Shown: one piece after another, positions 47,050-60,900 of the stretch
How the letters are laid out: the number at the start of each line of letters is the position of its first letter
Position numbering within the stretch: the first letter of the stretch is position 1
Assembly (NCBI GenBank): GCA_965153455.1
Contig: OZ234498.1
Location: 1,612,001-1,676,000, forward strand
Length of the DNA: 64,000 nt
Direction: 5' to 3'
Source: Sphagnum compactum
Lineage: Eukaryota > Bryophyta > Sphagnopsida > Sphagnales
The notes under the pieces: model-generated
What the model was told of the DNA's origin: nothing
Databases searched by the model: none
The model's input: only the letters and a program-made list of their open reading frames with translations
Program-made: the position numbers and the translations under genes

Positions 47050-48913
47050 ATAGCTGGTGAACATTCCTCAAATTGTGAGACGAATTGAGGAAAAAAGAAA
47101 AACTATGTACATTTGCTCTGAAGTCTAGACTCCGTAAAGAGACAGACAGAGTCAATAAACCATTGATTGTCGTGTTTCATGGTGAACATGGAGTGATCTT
47201 TATTGCGAGGACAATTAATGAGTTTAGATTAGATGGCGACTGTGAAACGATAATAATAAAAGCACATCTTTCCATTAGGCTCTTGTGATCATCAAGCAGA
47301 GGAAACTTGCAGCTCACTAAAATTCATTCATTACATGCTTGGAAGTTGACTACTACTGTGCAATAGCGAATCTCGAGGCCCATGTGCAGCCTTGCGTGGA
47401 AAAGAAAGAGTTTGCCTCCCCCAAGGGACAAAATCCCAGGACTTCAACACCCTTCATCCACAGCTCCTAGAGCTTTGATTTCCCCATAATTAGTAGCCGC
47501 ACGCTCTTCTCCAGCACCACCCCCCTGGCAGGCACCGTTTTTCTACCTTCCACAAACGACTGTGAAACCAAGTCTGCATTCAGAAATTTGCATCCAGAAA
47601 TTTGCAGATGGAGATTTCAGACATTTGCAGATGGGGTCAGGAAATCTGAACAAATTAAGACTTGGACTGATTGTTGTGTATAAAAAAAAAATTGGGCCAA
47701 TCTCCAGACTTGCTCACATAATAATAAGTTTTATTTTTTGTTTCTGATCTCTTTTTCTTTTGAGGGACAAAAATTCCCCTATCGACCACCGTGCAAAGCC
47801 GTCAAGGACAGAGAAACCAAGAGCATCTAGGGGGGCAAGTCCTGCTTCTGAGCGTGATGGGAGTGTGGTTTTTGGGGGGCATTGATAATTTAAGCATGTA
47901 ATATATAACTCTTGTGTGCTGCAATTACTGGTATCTGCTGGTGGAAGGGAATTAGTCGGCGCTGGTGTGCGGCGGTAGACGGTGGTAGTAGTGCAGTGTG
48001 GTCGAGGTGGTGCAGATCAGAGACGATAGAGTGTGACAGTTGACTATTGATGAGGCAGATGGAGGCGGAGTCGACAGGGATCCGACACAAGTCTCCGGCG
48101 CTGCAGCTGGAAGGAGGTTGGGCTAGCAGTTTGTTTGCCTGTCACGTGTGCCTGCAGATCCTACTCCCTCCGTCCCTTTATAATCGTGGCGTTCTTGTAG
48201 CTTTTTCACTCAGTAGTCGAAAGCGCACTCCACGTTTGACAGAGCATTTTGGAAAGAGAAGCACAGAGAGAGAACGCCTACAAGGCTAGCAGTTGGAATC
48301 ACAGACGGAAGAGACACATCTAGTCCTGAGAAACATACAAACGAAGAGGCGGACATACAAGCCTGCAACCAGGGAGAGATCAGTGAGAGAAATCTTGAGG
48401 GCCCCTAATATTCTCGGTTGAGGGGTTGCATGGAAATCACAGTCAATTGCTGAATGCAGTAGACAAAGTGGTGAGCGAATTTGCGCGCTTGCATTGTTGT
48501 TTGAAGTTGAAGACGCTGTGAACATTACTTCCATGATGTCATTGAAGTACTACAATATTGCGATCACTTGCTTCAGGTGTCTAACTAATAATGTTCAATG
48601 ATCTGTAGCAGCTACCAGTTAGACACCATACAAATAAGTCATTGCTTGTGATCAAGTCCTAAATTAATTTGCTCAAGGGACGCCTGGAAAACTCATATCA
48701 TTTCTTGACCTCATGAATGTGACTCTTTTTACATCAGGGCAGGTTAAAACCAGCTCCATTAAATTGACAAGCTGAACAGGAGGCTAGCTAGCTGAAGTTG
48801 CAATCCAAAATCAAGCATTCGTGTCGAGCCGGATCAGCAACCAATACAGAAGCTGCAACTACAGTTGAGAAAGGACTACAAGACTAGCCGAGCGGCGAGA
48901 TTCGCGGGTCGAC
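47050..48913 (+). promoter_or_regulatory. upstream region and likely 5' leader of the glutaredoxin gene
   Basis: GC and CpG content rise from about 47,900. A TATA-like TTTATAATC occurs at 48,177-48,185 followed by CpG-containing sequence, so transcription could start near 48,210 and give a leader of about 700 bases, possibly intron-containing. A short duplication (CAGAAATTTGCA twice) lies at 47,579-47,605. None of the open frames here looks real. Confidence 0.35.
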
Positions 48914-49225
48914 ATGGATAGAATTCAGAGACTCGCGGCAGCAAATGCAGTGGTGGTGTTCAGTCAGAGCGGATGTTGTATGTGCCATGTGGTGAAACGT
49001 TTGTTCTGCGACTTAGGCGTCGGCCCGACGGTATATGAGCTGGACGAGCTCAGCTGGGGAGCTGATCTAGCGAAAGCGCTGATCCGGCTACTGGGGAGTT
49101 CGCAGCCGGTACCGGCCGTGTTTGTTGGAGGAAAATTGTTAGGAGGTCTGGATCACGTCATGGCCGCCCACATCAGCGGTAAACTGGTACCGCAACTGAA
49201 GCAAGCAGGAGCTCTGTGGTTGTAG
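48914..49225 (+). CDS. ROXY: CC-type (ROXY-class) glutaredoxin
   Basis: Small thioredoxin-fold protein of the land-plant-specific CC-type glutaredoxin class. These act with glutathione and bind TGA bZIP factors and TOPLESS co-repressors to control development, nutrient and stress responses in nucleus and cytosol. The 103 residues match the class size (about 99-110). After a short N-terminal helix, VVVFSQSGCCMCHVVKRL holds the CCMC active site (residues 21-24). VPAVFVGGKLLGGLDHVMA (66-84) includes the cis-proline and the glutathione-binding GG motifs. The chain ends in ALWL (100-103), the C-terminal motif needed for TGA/TPL interaction in studied members. It is a single exon, as is usual for this class. 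The start has purine at -3 and G at +4, and no upstream in-frame ATG fits. All key residues are intact, so it is very probably functional. Confidence 0.96.
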   Translation: MDRIQRLAAANAVVVFSQSGCCMCHVVKRLFCDLGVGPTVYELDELSWGADLAKALIRLLGSSQPVPAVFVGGKLLGGLDHVMAAHISGKLVPQLKQAGALWL

Positions 49226-51240
49226 ATAAACTTGGTCTTCGTTTGTCTAGCATATTTTCATAAGCTGCCCTGGTCTACTTCGGTAACTGTGTGTGCAGCT
49301 AGTTTCAATGGCTTCTAGATTTTTCACAAGTAGTATGTTATTAATATTATTAGTGATCTGCTTCTTAACTGTGGCCGAACTCATGGCCACAAAGACAAGA
49401 ATCTTGATCAGCTCTGCAAGTTTAGAATCCAGTGCGTAATATTTGCAAGTTCATTCACTACCTATATGGGCTCTCATGTGTGTAGTCAGGGATTTTGGTC
49501 CAAAAAAAAACAATTCAATACAAGTTCCAAAGACGTGCAAACTCTGTCAGACTGCTCACTGGGGCAAATTCATTAGCTTTTAAGAGCTTACTGTGAATTT
49601 CTGAACAACAAATATGTTTTTGTGTCACACTTAAAATTAGGGATTCCCCCCCCCCCCCCCCCAATTTTGTGCTATATAGAGAATTTGGAGATTTTTTCCA
49701 AAAGAACAGGCAAAATTATTCCAATTTAAAGTCACTAGAAAAACAAAATTTTGACCAAAGAAACAACAAAAAAAATTCCCCAAAATAAAAACAGTGCTTA
49801 AAATATTTGTACTATTATTACACATGAGCCACACAACATATGATACATCATGCTAGAAATAATTTTCCAAGTTGACAAAGGAGGTCTATGCCAATGCAAC
49901 AGTGAAGGGGACTCTTTCATCCTAGACATTGATGATCAAATTTCATACCCCATTAACTTTGTGAAATTTGACTCCATTTTCATTTGAAATCTAGTCCAAG
50001 TCATCACATACCCACTTGCACATTCTATTTTCTTCCCAGGTCCTACATTATGTGCATCATGATAATTTGAAATCATTAAAAATTTAAAAAAGCTGGTGAG
50101 ACCGTTGTTCATTGTGGATTGCACAAGACCACATAATTCATCTGCAAAATTATGGATGGTTGACGCAAACTCACATTCCACCCTATAGGCAATTTTGCCT
50201 ATTGTAGGGCAAATTGTGCTCAAGGCAATTTTTCTTCATAAACATAAAAGAAGATGAAGCTCTTGAAAGTCCAAACACAATGTTTGACATGGGTTTAAAT
50301 AGTTGATGAAAGATCACACCAAATTTATGAAGGTTAGTGCAGTTCAAAGGCAACATAATTCAAGGGTGAGTTTACAGGTTGAACGAAAGGATACGTGTGG
50401 TAGGCACAACCCCAATTGAACTTCTAGGTGTATGAATCTGATTTGTAGTGTTTACATTATTCTCTGCAAATTTGCAAATTGTTGAGTTCAATTGGTACAC
50501 TCTAGTTACTAGGTGGAAAGATGGTTTCCGAAACTTCTTATGGCAATAGTCAGGCAAATGGGGTACATTTTCCCCCACCCTATGAACTCAAGGGTGACCC
50601 CAGGGTCATGCCAAAAATTTAATCTTCATATCTATCTTCTTAATGTCATCCCTCTTCTGAGTCATGACAGTTGCTGGACAAACATGGTAATTCATGGCAT
50701 TTTCTTTGACATGACCCTCAGAGTAACCATGAGATCATATGTTGGCTCAAGGTGTACCCCACCTGCCTGACTCCTTCTCACCTTATGAATGGATTACATT
50801 TCCAGTTACATCCAATCCCTAGCTTGGGAGTAAAAAATTACACTAGCACCCAAACTAGGCTACATAGTAGCACTTTATTCAAGATTCTTCTTGGTAGTGG
50901 ATTTCAGATAAAATGTGCTACAAGAATTCCACAATCTTCTTCTTCATTTTGTCAAACCTAAACCAGGTCTTGGGGCTAAGATTTATGATTTTATTAATCA
51001 TAGGATCATGATTTTTTTAGTTTCACACTACTTAGTTCAAGAACTCAAATAGCAATTGTGTGCTAAGGATCAGTTTCTATGTGGCCCCCACCCAATCTGT
51101 ACACCCAACACTCTTAACTAAAGAATAAGTGAAAAAATAACATGTTTCCCTCACACCACTGTGTACTGCCCAATGCCCAATGCCCCTGGACTCTTCAAGC
51201 CTTTGAATACCTTTACATGAACTAGATTTTTGTGTGTGCT
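49226..51240. other. 3' flank of the glutaredoxin gene and intergenic DNA
   Basis: No further gene supported. A run of 17 C lies at 49,646-49,662. The frame at 50,513-50,770 has no motif and is not called. Confidence 0.5.
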
Positions 51241-51246
51241 TTTTCA

Positions 51247-51435
51247 GAGACACAAAAGCTCTCTTTGCCTCCCTGCTCACGTGTGCATAGCTCCACTTGC
51301 AACCCTTGGAACACTTTGGCAAGACCAGGCATGCTTATCTATGCACCTTCCTAGACACAAAAACTCTTTTTGCCTCCCTCTTTGCTGTCATCTATGGATA
51401 GCTCAACTCACAATCCTTTCACCACATTTGGGAAG
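51247..51435 (+). repeat. diverged tandem duplication, about 106-bp period
   Basis: AGACACAAAAGCTCTCTTTG (51,247) and AGACACAAAAACTCTTTTTG (51,353) begin two blocks. Each continues with CCTCCCT, a GATAGCTC or CATAGCTC word, a CAACCCTT or CAATCCTT word and an ACA(C/T)TTTGG. The copies are clearly diverged. Confidence 0.6.
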
Positions 51436-51439
51436 TCCT

Positions 51440-54400
51440 TTTGCAACTTGAAGGACAGCTCCATCCTTTTCCACAACCGACAACATAAGTCATCAAACTT
51501 CTTGGTGTTTGGATTTTGGGTTTCATACTCAATCATTATCAAGATGTCATTTGCTTCAATCTTTTTTTGTAATCTTGACTAATAATATTTGGTCAACACA
51601 GTATAGAGAACGTGATCATGGCTTTAGGAGTTGCACTAGTTGTTCAGAATTGTTGGAGGGTTTAGGGTTTGGAGGGTTTAACATAAGCCAAATACCATAG
51701 TACGTTCACCATTCTAGCAATAATTAGATTATGTTCAATAATTGCCAATTATTTTCAAAATTTGCTGTTCACAATGCCAGAAGTTTAGAAATTCTGTTGC
51801 TTCTTAGTGTAGATGACCATTTCATTTATTCCAGGTATACATGGCCCAATCTTTGAAAGTGCTGGAATTTCAGGAAATTCTTACTGCCAGAGTGAAAAAA
51901 TTATATATACATATATTTGGCAAGAAGATGCTGGAATGGTAAAGGTAATATGGTAGCCAGTATTGAGCTTGTGCTTCCCAAGTTTAAGATGCCAAATTAT
52001 GACCTGATCATCAAATCACATTTTTCATTGATTTGGATATGTACATTTAGTAAACTCTATTCTTGAACCAAATCATTCACAAGCCCAAGACTTTGCCCCT
52101 TGGACCGAATAGTAGCCAAGTTGTTACATAACCTTGATGTAAAAGTATTACCGATGATGATCATATAATGTTCATGCACATTGATAAGATTTACTCTCAA
52201 CTCATGAAGTTCTATAATTCAGCAGAGGGATTCACTTTGATACTTCAGACCTAATGGCCTCTCATCAACCTCCACAACTACAGGTCACATAGAGACTTAC
52301 AGAAGTGTATTCCACAGACCCAGATTTCATATTAGAGACACTGAAGTCAGGACTGTGAGACTCACTGTGCGAAACATGTGGATTTTTTACTGTCTTCAAC
52401 ACACCCAGAAGTCAGACATCCACAAAAGAAAATATCCCACTGAGTTCGGGCATGTCCATTCTGCTCATGAGCTTGAAATCAGCTGATAACTATCACCTGG
52501 GTATGCAGAAATTGCGCTAGGGGTACAGTAGGATAGACTGCTGGAAATTTTGATAGAATCTAGCATACCAACCGTGATAAGATTATACCCCTGCATAGTA
52601 TAAATTTTGAGAAGTTGTTTGAATTCAAGTTTGTCCACTTCTCACAGACACTCACTCTAGTGGACAGGAGTCTAGTTTCAGTTCATTTGCTTGAAGAGTG
52701 GGAGGCATTAAACTGCACATGATACAGCACCACACTGTCTCATTTCTGTCTGTGGATTCAGGCATTCAGGCCTGTCTGTTGATACTTGATACTGGCTTCA
52801 AAGTGCTGGTCAGCAGACAGTGAACCTGCTGGTTAGGGTTTCATAGCTCTGATACTGCTGTAACTTGTTCCCAGTGTTGGACTGCAGAAAACATGGACAA
52901 ACCTTGCTTTCCCATTGTCTCACACCATGGAAAAAACAATGCTGAAACTAACCCTAAGAGTCTGTAGTGAAGTTGCTGTGCACATTCACAAATGTGCACA
53001 ATAGGACACATAAGCTGCACGTTTTCACCACAGTAGCAATTGTACTAGGGAAGAAGGGACACTGCAAAGAGTTCTGATTTTCACCAGAATAGGCATTGCA
53101 TGAGGCCAGATGAGACATAGGGATGAACACAAATAATGTGTAGATTGACGTTTGCTTGGCCAGTTTGAGCCAAATGTTGGGTACCTCTCATCTCCCTCTA
53201 TTGCAGAAAGGAGAATTGGCACCAAGCAAATTCAGCAGACAACCCTAAAATCCTCCCACTGTAAATCCCTCCACAACTCCCAGAGATTCCAATTACGCCC
53301 TGCATTGAAGATAGAAGGTACAGAACGCAGCAACACTGCAGTCGGGCTGGTTGCAACTTGCTGTAAACTCAGAAGCAAACTTGGCAGGAGCTTCAGGTCT
53401 CAAGATATTATTTGAGACTTCTAATACGGACGAGTGACATGGCCTCACCAGTGTCCAGTATTTTTTAAGCACACTCATAGCCTCCTCCTCAAATAAATCT
53501 GTTAAGTGAAGTGCTACACTCTTCTAGGACGTGTAGTGGCAGCCAAGAATTTGGAATGCTCTTGGGGAAATCTTATAATAGCATAGTGTAGTGTAATTGA
53601 CATTCATTAGTTGTGGGGACACCCAACGTTCAAATTTTTTTTTGCAGGCAATGGGCATCTTTGATTGGCCCATCACATGAAAAAGTGATCAATATTTTGG
53701 GCACTCCCAAAATAGATGTATTTTTTATCTTCTCCTTTGGCTTAGTTATATATGTTACAATAATAAACCTTTGGGCAAAGCATATGGGATAAAGTGTGGT
53801 GCTACTGGGAACACATTGAGAACTTATTGGGAACATGGGGAACAAATTGAGCATAATAAATAACGATTGGGTACCTGGTAGGAACAGGCTGGGAACAGGC
53901 TGACACACAATGGGGACACCAAACCCCCTCTCTCAGCCAATCCTAAAAGAACAAAAAAACCTGGGCCTCTTAGGTGCATGCTGGCCAAGAATGGTCACCA
54001 TTTTTTGGCCTTGGCTAATGGCAAAGGCATGGATTGTGGGGACATAGTCTAGACTTGTAAAGTATGTACAAGTTTTGATAAAAAAATTTGCACAGCTTCG
54101 TCCAATTGTACATGATCTCTGTGCCCTCATGTTTTGGCAAAAAGATTAATAGATGTGTCGGTGGACCAAGGAATTCAATCAGGACTACCCAGATGACACT
54201 CTTATTTGCGGATTGTGAACAACCCATGCTGCAAGATCTTAGACACAAGGTTAGCAGTAGGTATCTCATGATACTGGCAACCAACTGATGCCATTTTTCA
54301 GACCTGATAATCATAGAAAATACTATTTTGTATGTAAAGCTTTAGAGGTTGGCTGCAACCAAAGCGACATATCAAAGTTCACATGGAAATGCGAAGAGTA

Positions 54401-57400
54401 GAACAGGCATATTGTAAGAATGGATCAGAGGCTCTGAGTCCTGACTGACCCTTGTCGAAATTCTATCATTGCTGGGCCGGCACCATGTTCTGACAAGTCT
54501 GTTCCAACTGAGTTAACCCTGCATGAAATGACCCTCAAGTCTCTAGCTGAACCAGGCTTGGCTTCGTCTTCCCACCAACTGATGCAGTAGATGGTGCGCA
54601 GGTCAGGCCACTTATTTGTTCCACTGTTGAAATTGCCTATAGTCACAATTGATTTTCAGGGAGATTTGGGTGGCGTGGCAGCACTGCAGTGGCTGGCCAG
54701 GGATGAGAGCGGTCACCGCACCCATCTCACATGTGTTGACGGTTTTCTTCCGGATGGGCTCCACACTGTATTCTCTGTGTACTATTTCCCATTACACGTC
54801 AGTGTTGCACACTGCATGTGCCTTGAAATTCAATTATGTCCGGTAATTGGCAAGAGCAGCCAGGTTACTGAACATAATCTCAGCGCATATGGGCCTTGAC
54901 TATATTTGTTAACCCCTAAACATCAGGATGGACCAATTCGGTCCACTTTTCAGTTTATACTTGGCTTTTTCCATGATGGTTAGGAGTTAACCCAGCTGCT
55001 CTTCCCAGTTACCTAATACATATTCTGCATCAAAATTTGAAAGAACTTGTCATTGAATAGTGAGAGGACACAATTTAGAAACCCCTCAAACCTTAGATTG
55101 CAAACATCAGCTTTGTATTTACAGACATTAATATAGTTAGAATTGATGGCACAAATCGTCTCAGCTGATCTAGTTCCACAGTCCCCAATGGTCAGGAGAA
55201 GAATAAGTTTGACACAGGACGAATGGAATGAGCCAAAAGTTGTAGAGGGTTCACCAATATACATCCCATTTAATTGAAAGCCACATTCTGTGGCATGGCC
55301 CCACCATCTGCTCAGCTCTTAATTACCTCAGTCGTAGTTCCGCCAAAATCAGGACAGTATGGTTGCTAGATACCTACAGGTTCGTAGTTCATACTACATA
55401 GACAATGCACATGCAAGGGCAATTACTCAATGTTCTGTGACAACATTAGAGCCTCAGAACAGTCCTAGCAATTACTGCTCACCATCCCTCTCTCTTCTAA
55501 TTCAGCATTATGTTTTTGACAGTGATATTCTCTGTCGACATAAATATGAATATTGCCCATTTCAGGTTTCAGTCACATTCTCTAGATTTAAGGCTGCAAT
55601 GCAAATGGAGAAATCACAGATGCACCCAGATGGGTGGTCAGGTCACAACAGTTTCCGCACACTAGAGTTTCAAGCACCAGACTAACCCCTGGGCGTGACA
55701 AATTTGGACTCCGAGACCCTGAACTAATAGAAGGACAGCATTTTTATATGTTTAGAAGCAACTAAAAAAGACTTTGGAGTTTGTATCAGTGGTGGTTGGG
55801 TCCAGATTTCGGGTCACATTCGGGTCTAAGAATCAAACCCAACATGGAACCAGACCTGCCTTAGAATCGAGCCTTGGTGGGTCTACAAGGAGCTAGACCT
55901 GCAAAAGAACCTGATCCGGTCTCTCTACATGACACTAGATCCAACCTTAGAATCAACCCACAAGTCTTAAAGACCCTTTTTGCAGGGTCCGGTTTGTAAG
56001 GCCCTTTTTATGATTCCAACCAAAATTAATTCCACCCAAAATCATTTTTTGCTTTTTGAGTTGAAATTTAACATTGTCTAATAAGGCAACTTCTAATTCT
56101 TTCCTTATGCCTACTTATGTTGATTACAATGCTGGAAGGGAAAACAATTCATATGAGGGAAAAAATTCGTCCTCCTGTATCTCTTTGTTGTGAGGGCAAA
56201 GTGTAAAAAATTTATATCCTCCTTTCTCCCACTCTATCTCACTAAACGAAAAGAGAGGAGTGATTGCTCTCTTCCACCAATTCAAATGCTCAAAGAGTAT
56301 TTTGGATAATAAACCACCTCTCTCACACTTTACTTGATACTCAAGAATAGAAAACTTCATTAGTGACCTAAGCATTCATCTACAACATCTTCCTATTATG
56401 TCTAATCACAAGTATTGACTTTATATAATTTATTGGCATGTTATAATCAAATCACTCCAAATTCTCTCTTTGGAGCTTCTTCATGGTCTCATTGCACGAA
56501 ACACAAGACATACAAATGTTTGAATAAAAAATGAAGACATCAATTTGTTGCAATTTATCAGCATCTTGAAAGCATCTTCATATTGTCCTCATTATATAGA
56601 CAAAACCCAAGGAATCAACTTATGCCCTTCCCATCAAATGATTTTAACTTGCAGGTGCAACCACCCATGAATATCATTTTCTCAAAACCTCAATTTGGTA
56701 ATTTGTAAAAATGAAGCATAACTCACCCATGTTCTAGTTACAATCTCAAAAATAAATAAATAAACCCCAATTACAACTACAAAATTCTCATGGTATGGAC
56801 ATAAACCCCATCAAAGGTCCCATAACAATGAATAATCACTTCCAAATTAGACATTCAAACTTCCTAATAGAAAAACCCTTCACTTGTTGCCATTCAAGTA
56901 TATTAAACCTAAATGAATGTTGCCATCACAAACTAGCTTTACAATCCTTTAGGGATCTTCATCATCTCCTCCACATGCCCTTAACCCAAACATTCTAAAA
57001 GAAAATTCCGTGGTTTAACCCTAATCTTCTATCTGGTAAAGGGGTAAGTTGAATATGTGATTTGGGATGAACAAAGCAGTGAGGATAGGGATTAATTGGG
57101 GAACTTTGTTAGTTTGAATTTTGAATTTTTGTTGTTTTGGATCATAATGATGTGACTTGAGATGATTCAAAAGGGGGAAAGTTTTAGAGAACAAAAGGAG
57201 AATAAGAAGATGAAACAGGGAGTTTTTTTTGGAGAAGAATAGGAAGAGCTAAAAGTACTTGCAATAGAAAACCACAAACTTTATTTTGATATAGCACAAA
57301 TTTTAAGTGTTGTTTGGGGATTTTTTTCTACAAAACATGGGATTATGTTGTAATTTGGATTCATGTTTTCAATAATACAGAGAAGCATAGACTTCTATAG

Positions 57401-57990
57401 TGAATTCTATGTTCATCTTTTGTGTGAATTTTCCATAGTGTTAGATCATGATGAAATGAATTGTAATATTGTTTTTAGAGTTTTTTTATAATGTATTCTG
57501 AAGTGCAGATTTTGGTTATATGCAATAACCATGAATCTGATGTTGGAATAAATTGTAGTGTTAAGTTTGTTGAGATTTAAGATAGAAATACTGAACATAA
57601 GCATGTGAAATGCAAATTTGTTGGTATAGTAGTGTGAAATATTATGCAAGAATTTTAATTTCACTTCTAGCATTTGGTAACCATCTTGTGGGGAAATTTT
57701 TTTTCATGTTTTTTCTTTCAGTAATGGGAAAGTTTTCTACAAATTTTGTTGTATACTGTAGATGAGAGTGTTTAAACGAGTAATGTTTTTTTTTTAAATT
57801 TAGAATTTTAAGGGGTATGTTAGAAAGTATTAGAGGTCTACATGGTTGATGACGTAAGGGCTGTAAAGCGATCTACAAACTCTGAAAATAAAAAATTGTG
57901 AAACAAGATGAATTGGATAGTGACTCGGAGTTTCAGCGATAATTGGACTAGGAGGCAAATCGAATGAATGCATGCAGTATACTTCTAAGC
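51440..57990. other. intergenic DNA, no gene seen
   Basis: 51.4-55.7 kb has moderate GC but no frame with a recognisable domain. A 9-bp-arm palindrome lies at 53,693-53,714 (TATTTTGGG/CCCAAAATA). 55,795-55,990 has irregular repeats of GGGTC and AGAATCAA-type words. 56-57.9 kb is AT-rich and should hold the 5' LTR and leader of the gypsy element if they survive; I could not find a second LTR or a clear primer-binding site. Confidence 0.45.
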
Positions 57991-57997
57991 ACAATAT

Positions 57998-59156
57998 GTG
58001 GTTCAAAGTCGTAGAGATCAAGCTAGAGAAGGGATTAATCAACCGCAAGAAATCTCAAGTCCAGAATCGATGACTAGCCAAAGGAGGCATGTTACAGGAG
58101 GTATACAACCCAAGTTTGTGTATCAATCTGCATCTCCAAATTACTTTGAACCAGTGGAACACTACAAAGTGGATGAAAACACCAATGTTGATGTGTTTGA
58201 GGAGACTGAAGAAAATTACCCAAGATCATCTGAATATGCAGAGGTACAAGTGAATGTGTTGGATGATGTACCGCAGTCATACTCACATCAAGGGAATCAG
58301 AGTTGGATCAATTAAGGTACATAATTAAAACAAAAGATCATGAATATGTGGATTTAAAGATGATCATGTTACTTTCAAAGGTTTGTGCATTCTATGAGAA
58401 AGGACATGTAATCATGGATTGTCCTATTGTGCTTTTTCACATTAGAACAGGTATTGTTAGGCATGTGGAATTACAGAATGTGGCAAGAGCATTAAGGGAT
58501 CAACCACATGAACAGGAATCAGGAATTCCCATAATCCAGAATAGATTTAAAGGCATGGAGTTGGGAAGCCAATTGGGACCACAGATTCGATAGATTCGTT
58601 CATCTATTTAGACTAGGGGTAGAGAACCAAAGGGGTATTCACATCCACATATTACACCATAGAGGATACCAATGGGTAACCACAGATTGGAACAATGTTG
58701 ATCTCGAGTCAACATAGCTCCACCAATAGTGTCAGAAGCGACAATTGTTGAAACTTGAAGACAACATGCTGGAGTAGGAGTTATTCAATCACTTAATGCA
58801 AATATAATAACCACAGGAGTGGAAACGATTGTTGCACCCAGCATAGATGTTGTCAAAAAGGCAGTATTAATTGGATCTATAGCAAAATTGGGTAGCGAAT
58901 TAGGTGGAATTTTAGTAGGAAGGAATTTGAGTTGAACTTCAGTGTTACCAACAGCTTTATTAGAATTGTTGGCATACCTCAAATGGTGTTTACTAATCCG
59001 ATAACGACTACTCATGGGAATAGGACTATAGATCAACCACTAATGAACTCAATGGCTATTAGAGGATGCAGAAGTGTAAATGTTGTGCATTCAAGAGGAG
59101 GATACCAAGAACTAATTGCTATAACTGCACCAATTCTTGATCATAAAAATGGCTAA
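57998..59156 (+). pseudogene. gypsy gag, N-terminal region with a degenerate zinc knuckle
   Basis: Frames at 57,998-58,315, 58,303-58,593 and, after stops, 58,780-59,156 carry weakly charged sequence. CAFYEKGHVIMDCP at about 58,387-58,428 resembles a CCHC knuckle with one Cys replaced and a residue missing. A hydrophobic stretch (VKKAVLIGSIAKLGSELG, about 58,850-58,905) follows. A knuckle upstream of the gag core is an unusual position. Confidence 0.55.
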
Positions 59157-59189
59157 TGTTAGGTCAAATAGGGTAACTTTTTAAGTATC

Positions 59190-60118
59190 CTAATTTCAAA
59201 AAAGATGTTGATCCAGATGTTCATGTCAAAATGTTCAATTCTATAGTAAAAGGAAATGTAGAGACTTCTAAAGAATATATCATCAATGCGTTTAGCTATA
59301 TGCTAAAAGATACAACATCGGACTAGTGCCATAATTACATGTCAGATTTTCATGACTGTTCTTTTTCGAAGCTTACATAAGCATTTTGCAAACGTCATTG
59401 AAAAAATTAGAATGACGAACAAATATACATGGAGCTGAAGAACATGAAGCAGGAAGAGACTTAGAAGGTGGAGGTTTACTATGAATGGTTTCAGAAGTTG
59501 GCTCATGGTTTACAACTTTTAACCACAAACAATTTTTTTACTACTGTGTTTAGAATGGGTTTGCAATCATACCTTAGAATTGTGATTGCAAGAATGAAGT
59601 GATCAACATTACAACAACATAAGGAGGTGGCAATGTTGTGTGAAAAAGGTATGACTACTACAGAAGCAAGGAGTGCACTATCAGTACCATAGAGTATCAA
59701 ACAGGCAATACCAGTAAAAACACAAAATAATACAGGGAAGACTAACAAACATTGCATAAATTATGGGATGACAAATCACAATGTGGAGACATGTAGAAAG
59801 AAGAAAAAATAGACCACGATGGCAATCACAAAAGCGACACAACCAAGTCAAAAAGCACAGAAGACATCTTCATATGCATGTCAAATTTGTGGTTTGAATG
59901 GACATAAAATGATAAATTGTCCAAAGTTTGTTGAAATGCAAAAAATGTTTCATGGGAAATTTGTGACAGTAGCAAAGGTTCAACCTATTGCTGAGACACA
60001 AACATTCATTGCGGATGTGAATGTGGTGGATGTTAATGTTACCATAAGAAGTAAAATAACTGAAAAACATGTGTTCAAGGATAAAAAGCCAAGAAAAGCA
60101 GAGAATATTACTGACTAG
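59190..60118 (+). pseudogene. gypsy gag core and nucleocapsid zinc knuckles
   Basis: FKKDVDPDVHVKMFNSIVKG and the following Trp/Leu-rich stretch to about 59,560 look like a retrotransposon gag core. Two CX2CX4HX4C-type knuckles follow. The first (about 59,752-59,794, CINYGMTNHNVETC) has Tyr in place of the second Cys. The second (about 59,879-59,920, CQICGLNGHKMINC) is intact. In-frame stops include TAG at 59,324-59,326. Confidence 0.75.
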
Positions 60119-60499
60119 GAAAAAGAAAAGAAGTTGAAGCAGTCTATTGTGGAGACAATTCAACAGATTTAAAAAACAAAAGCCCAAATCGAAGGGCCAT
60201 CCACATCCATGGAGGGATGGAACACAACCTGGCTAGGTATGCTAAATATTACTCCTATGGACGTAAAGAAATATTAGGAAGTGGTGAATTCACAAGGGAA
60301 ATTGATCACGGTAAAAGAGATTTTTTTGGACATTGTAGGCAAATGCTAAAAACAAGTTATATTTTGAACTTAGGATAGTTGCTTAAATAGCTCCTGAGCT
60401 AAAGAAATATCTTTGGCAAAAGTTGAAACTAGAGAAAACTCAAAATGTAAGTAAAGGAACCACAGAAAAACAAGTGGGTTCTTAAGTACCAGAAGTAGG

Positions 60500-60900
60500 G
60501 ATAGTTATTATACCAATAGATAATCATATGGTAGTTATCCAAATACAAATTGGGAAGAACACAATAGAAGATGTGTTGCTTGATGGAGGTTCTGGAGTTA
60601 ATATTATCACAAAATAGTTGAAATTGAGGTTGGGGCTTCCAAAGCCTAAACCTGCACCATGTAATCTGAAGATGGAAGATCAAACAACCATAAAACCAGT
60701 GGGGTTGATCAAAGATTCTAAAGATATATGTTCATTGCATTCCTTACATAACTACGTTTACTGTACTTCAGAATAGTGTGGAAGATTCTAGTTATTCCAT
60801 GTTGTTGGGGAGACCATGGTTGAGGGATGCTAAAGTGGCACATGGGGGGAAGTAACATTGTTACCATAGAAAGGAATGGGATAGTCCAAACAATTACAAT
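60500..60900 (+). pseudogene. gypsy aspartic protease
   Basis: VVIQIGKNTIEDVLLDGGSG (about 60,531-60,590) has the DGGSGVN signature that replaces DTG in many plant gypsy proteases. MLLGRPWLRDAKVAH (about 60,800-60,844) is the usual C-terminal motif. Stops and a frame change near GGGGGG at 60,845 disrupt it. Confidence 0.75.

Noticed and set aside
56000-57990. 5' LTR of the gypsy element
   Set aside because: No matching second LTR is in the window and no convincing primer-binding site was seen, so it cannot be delimited.
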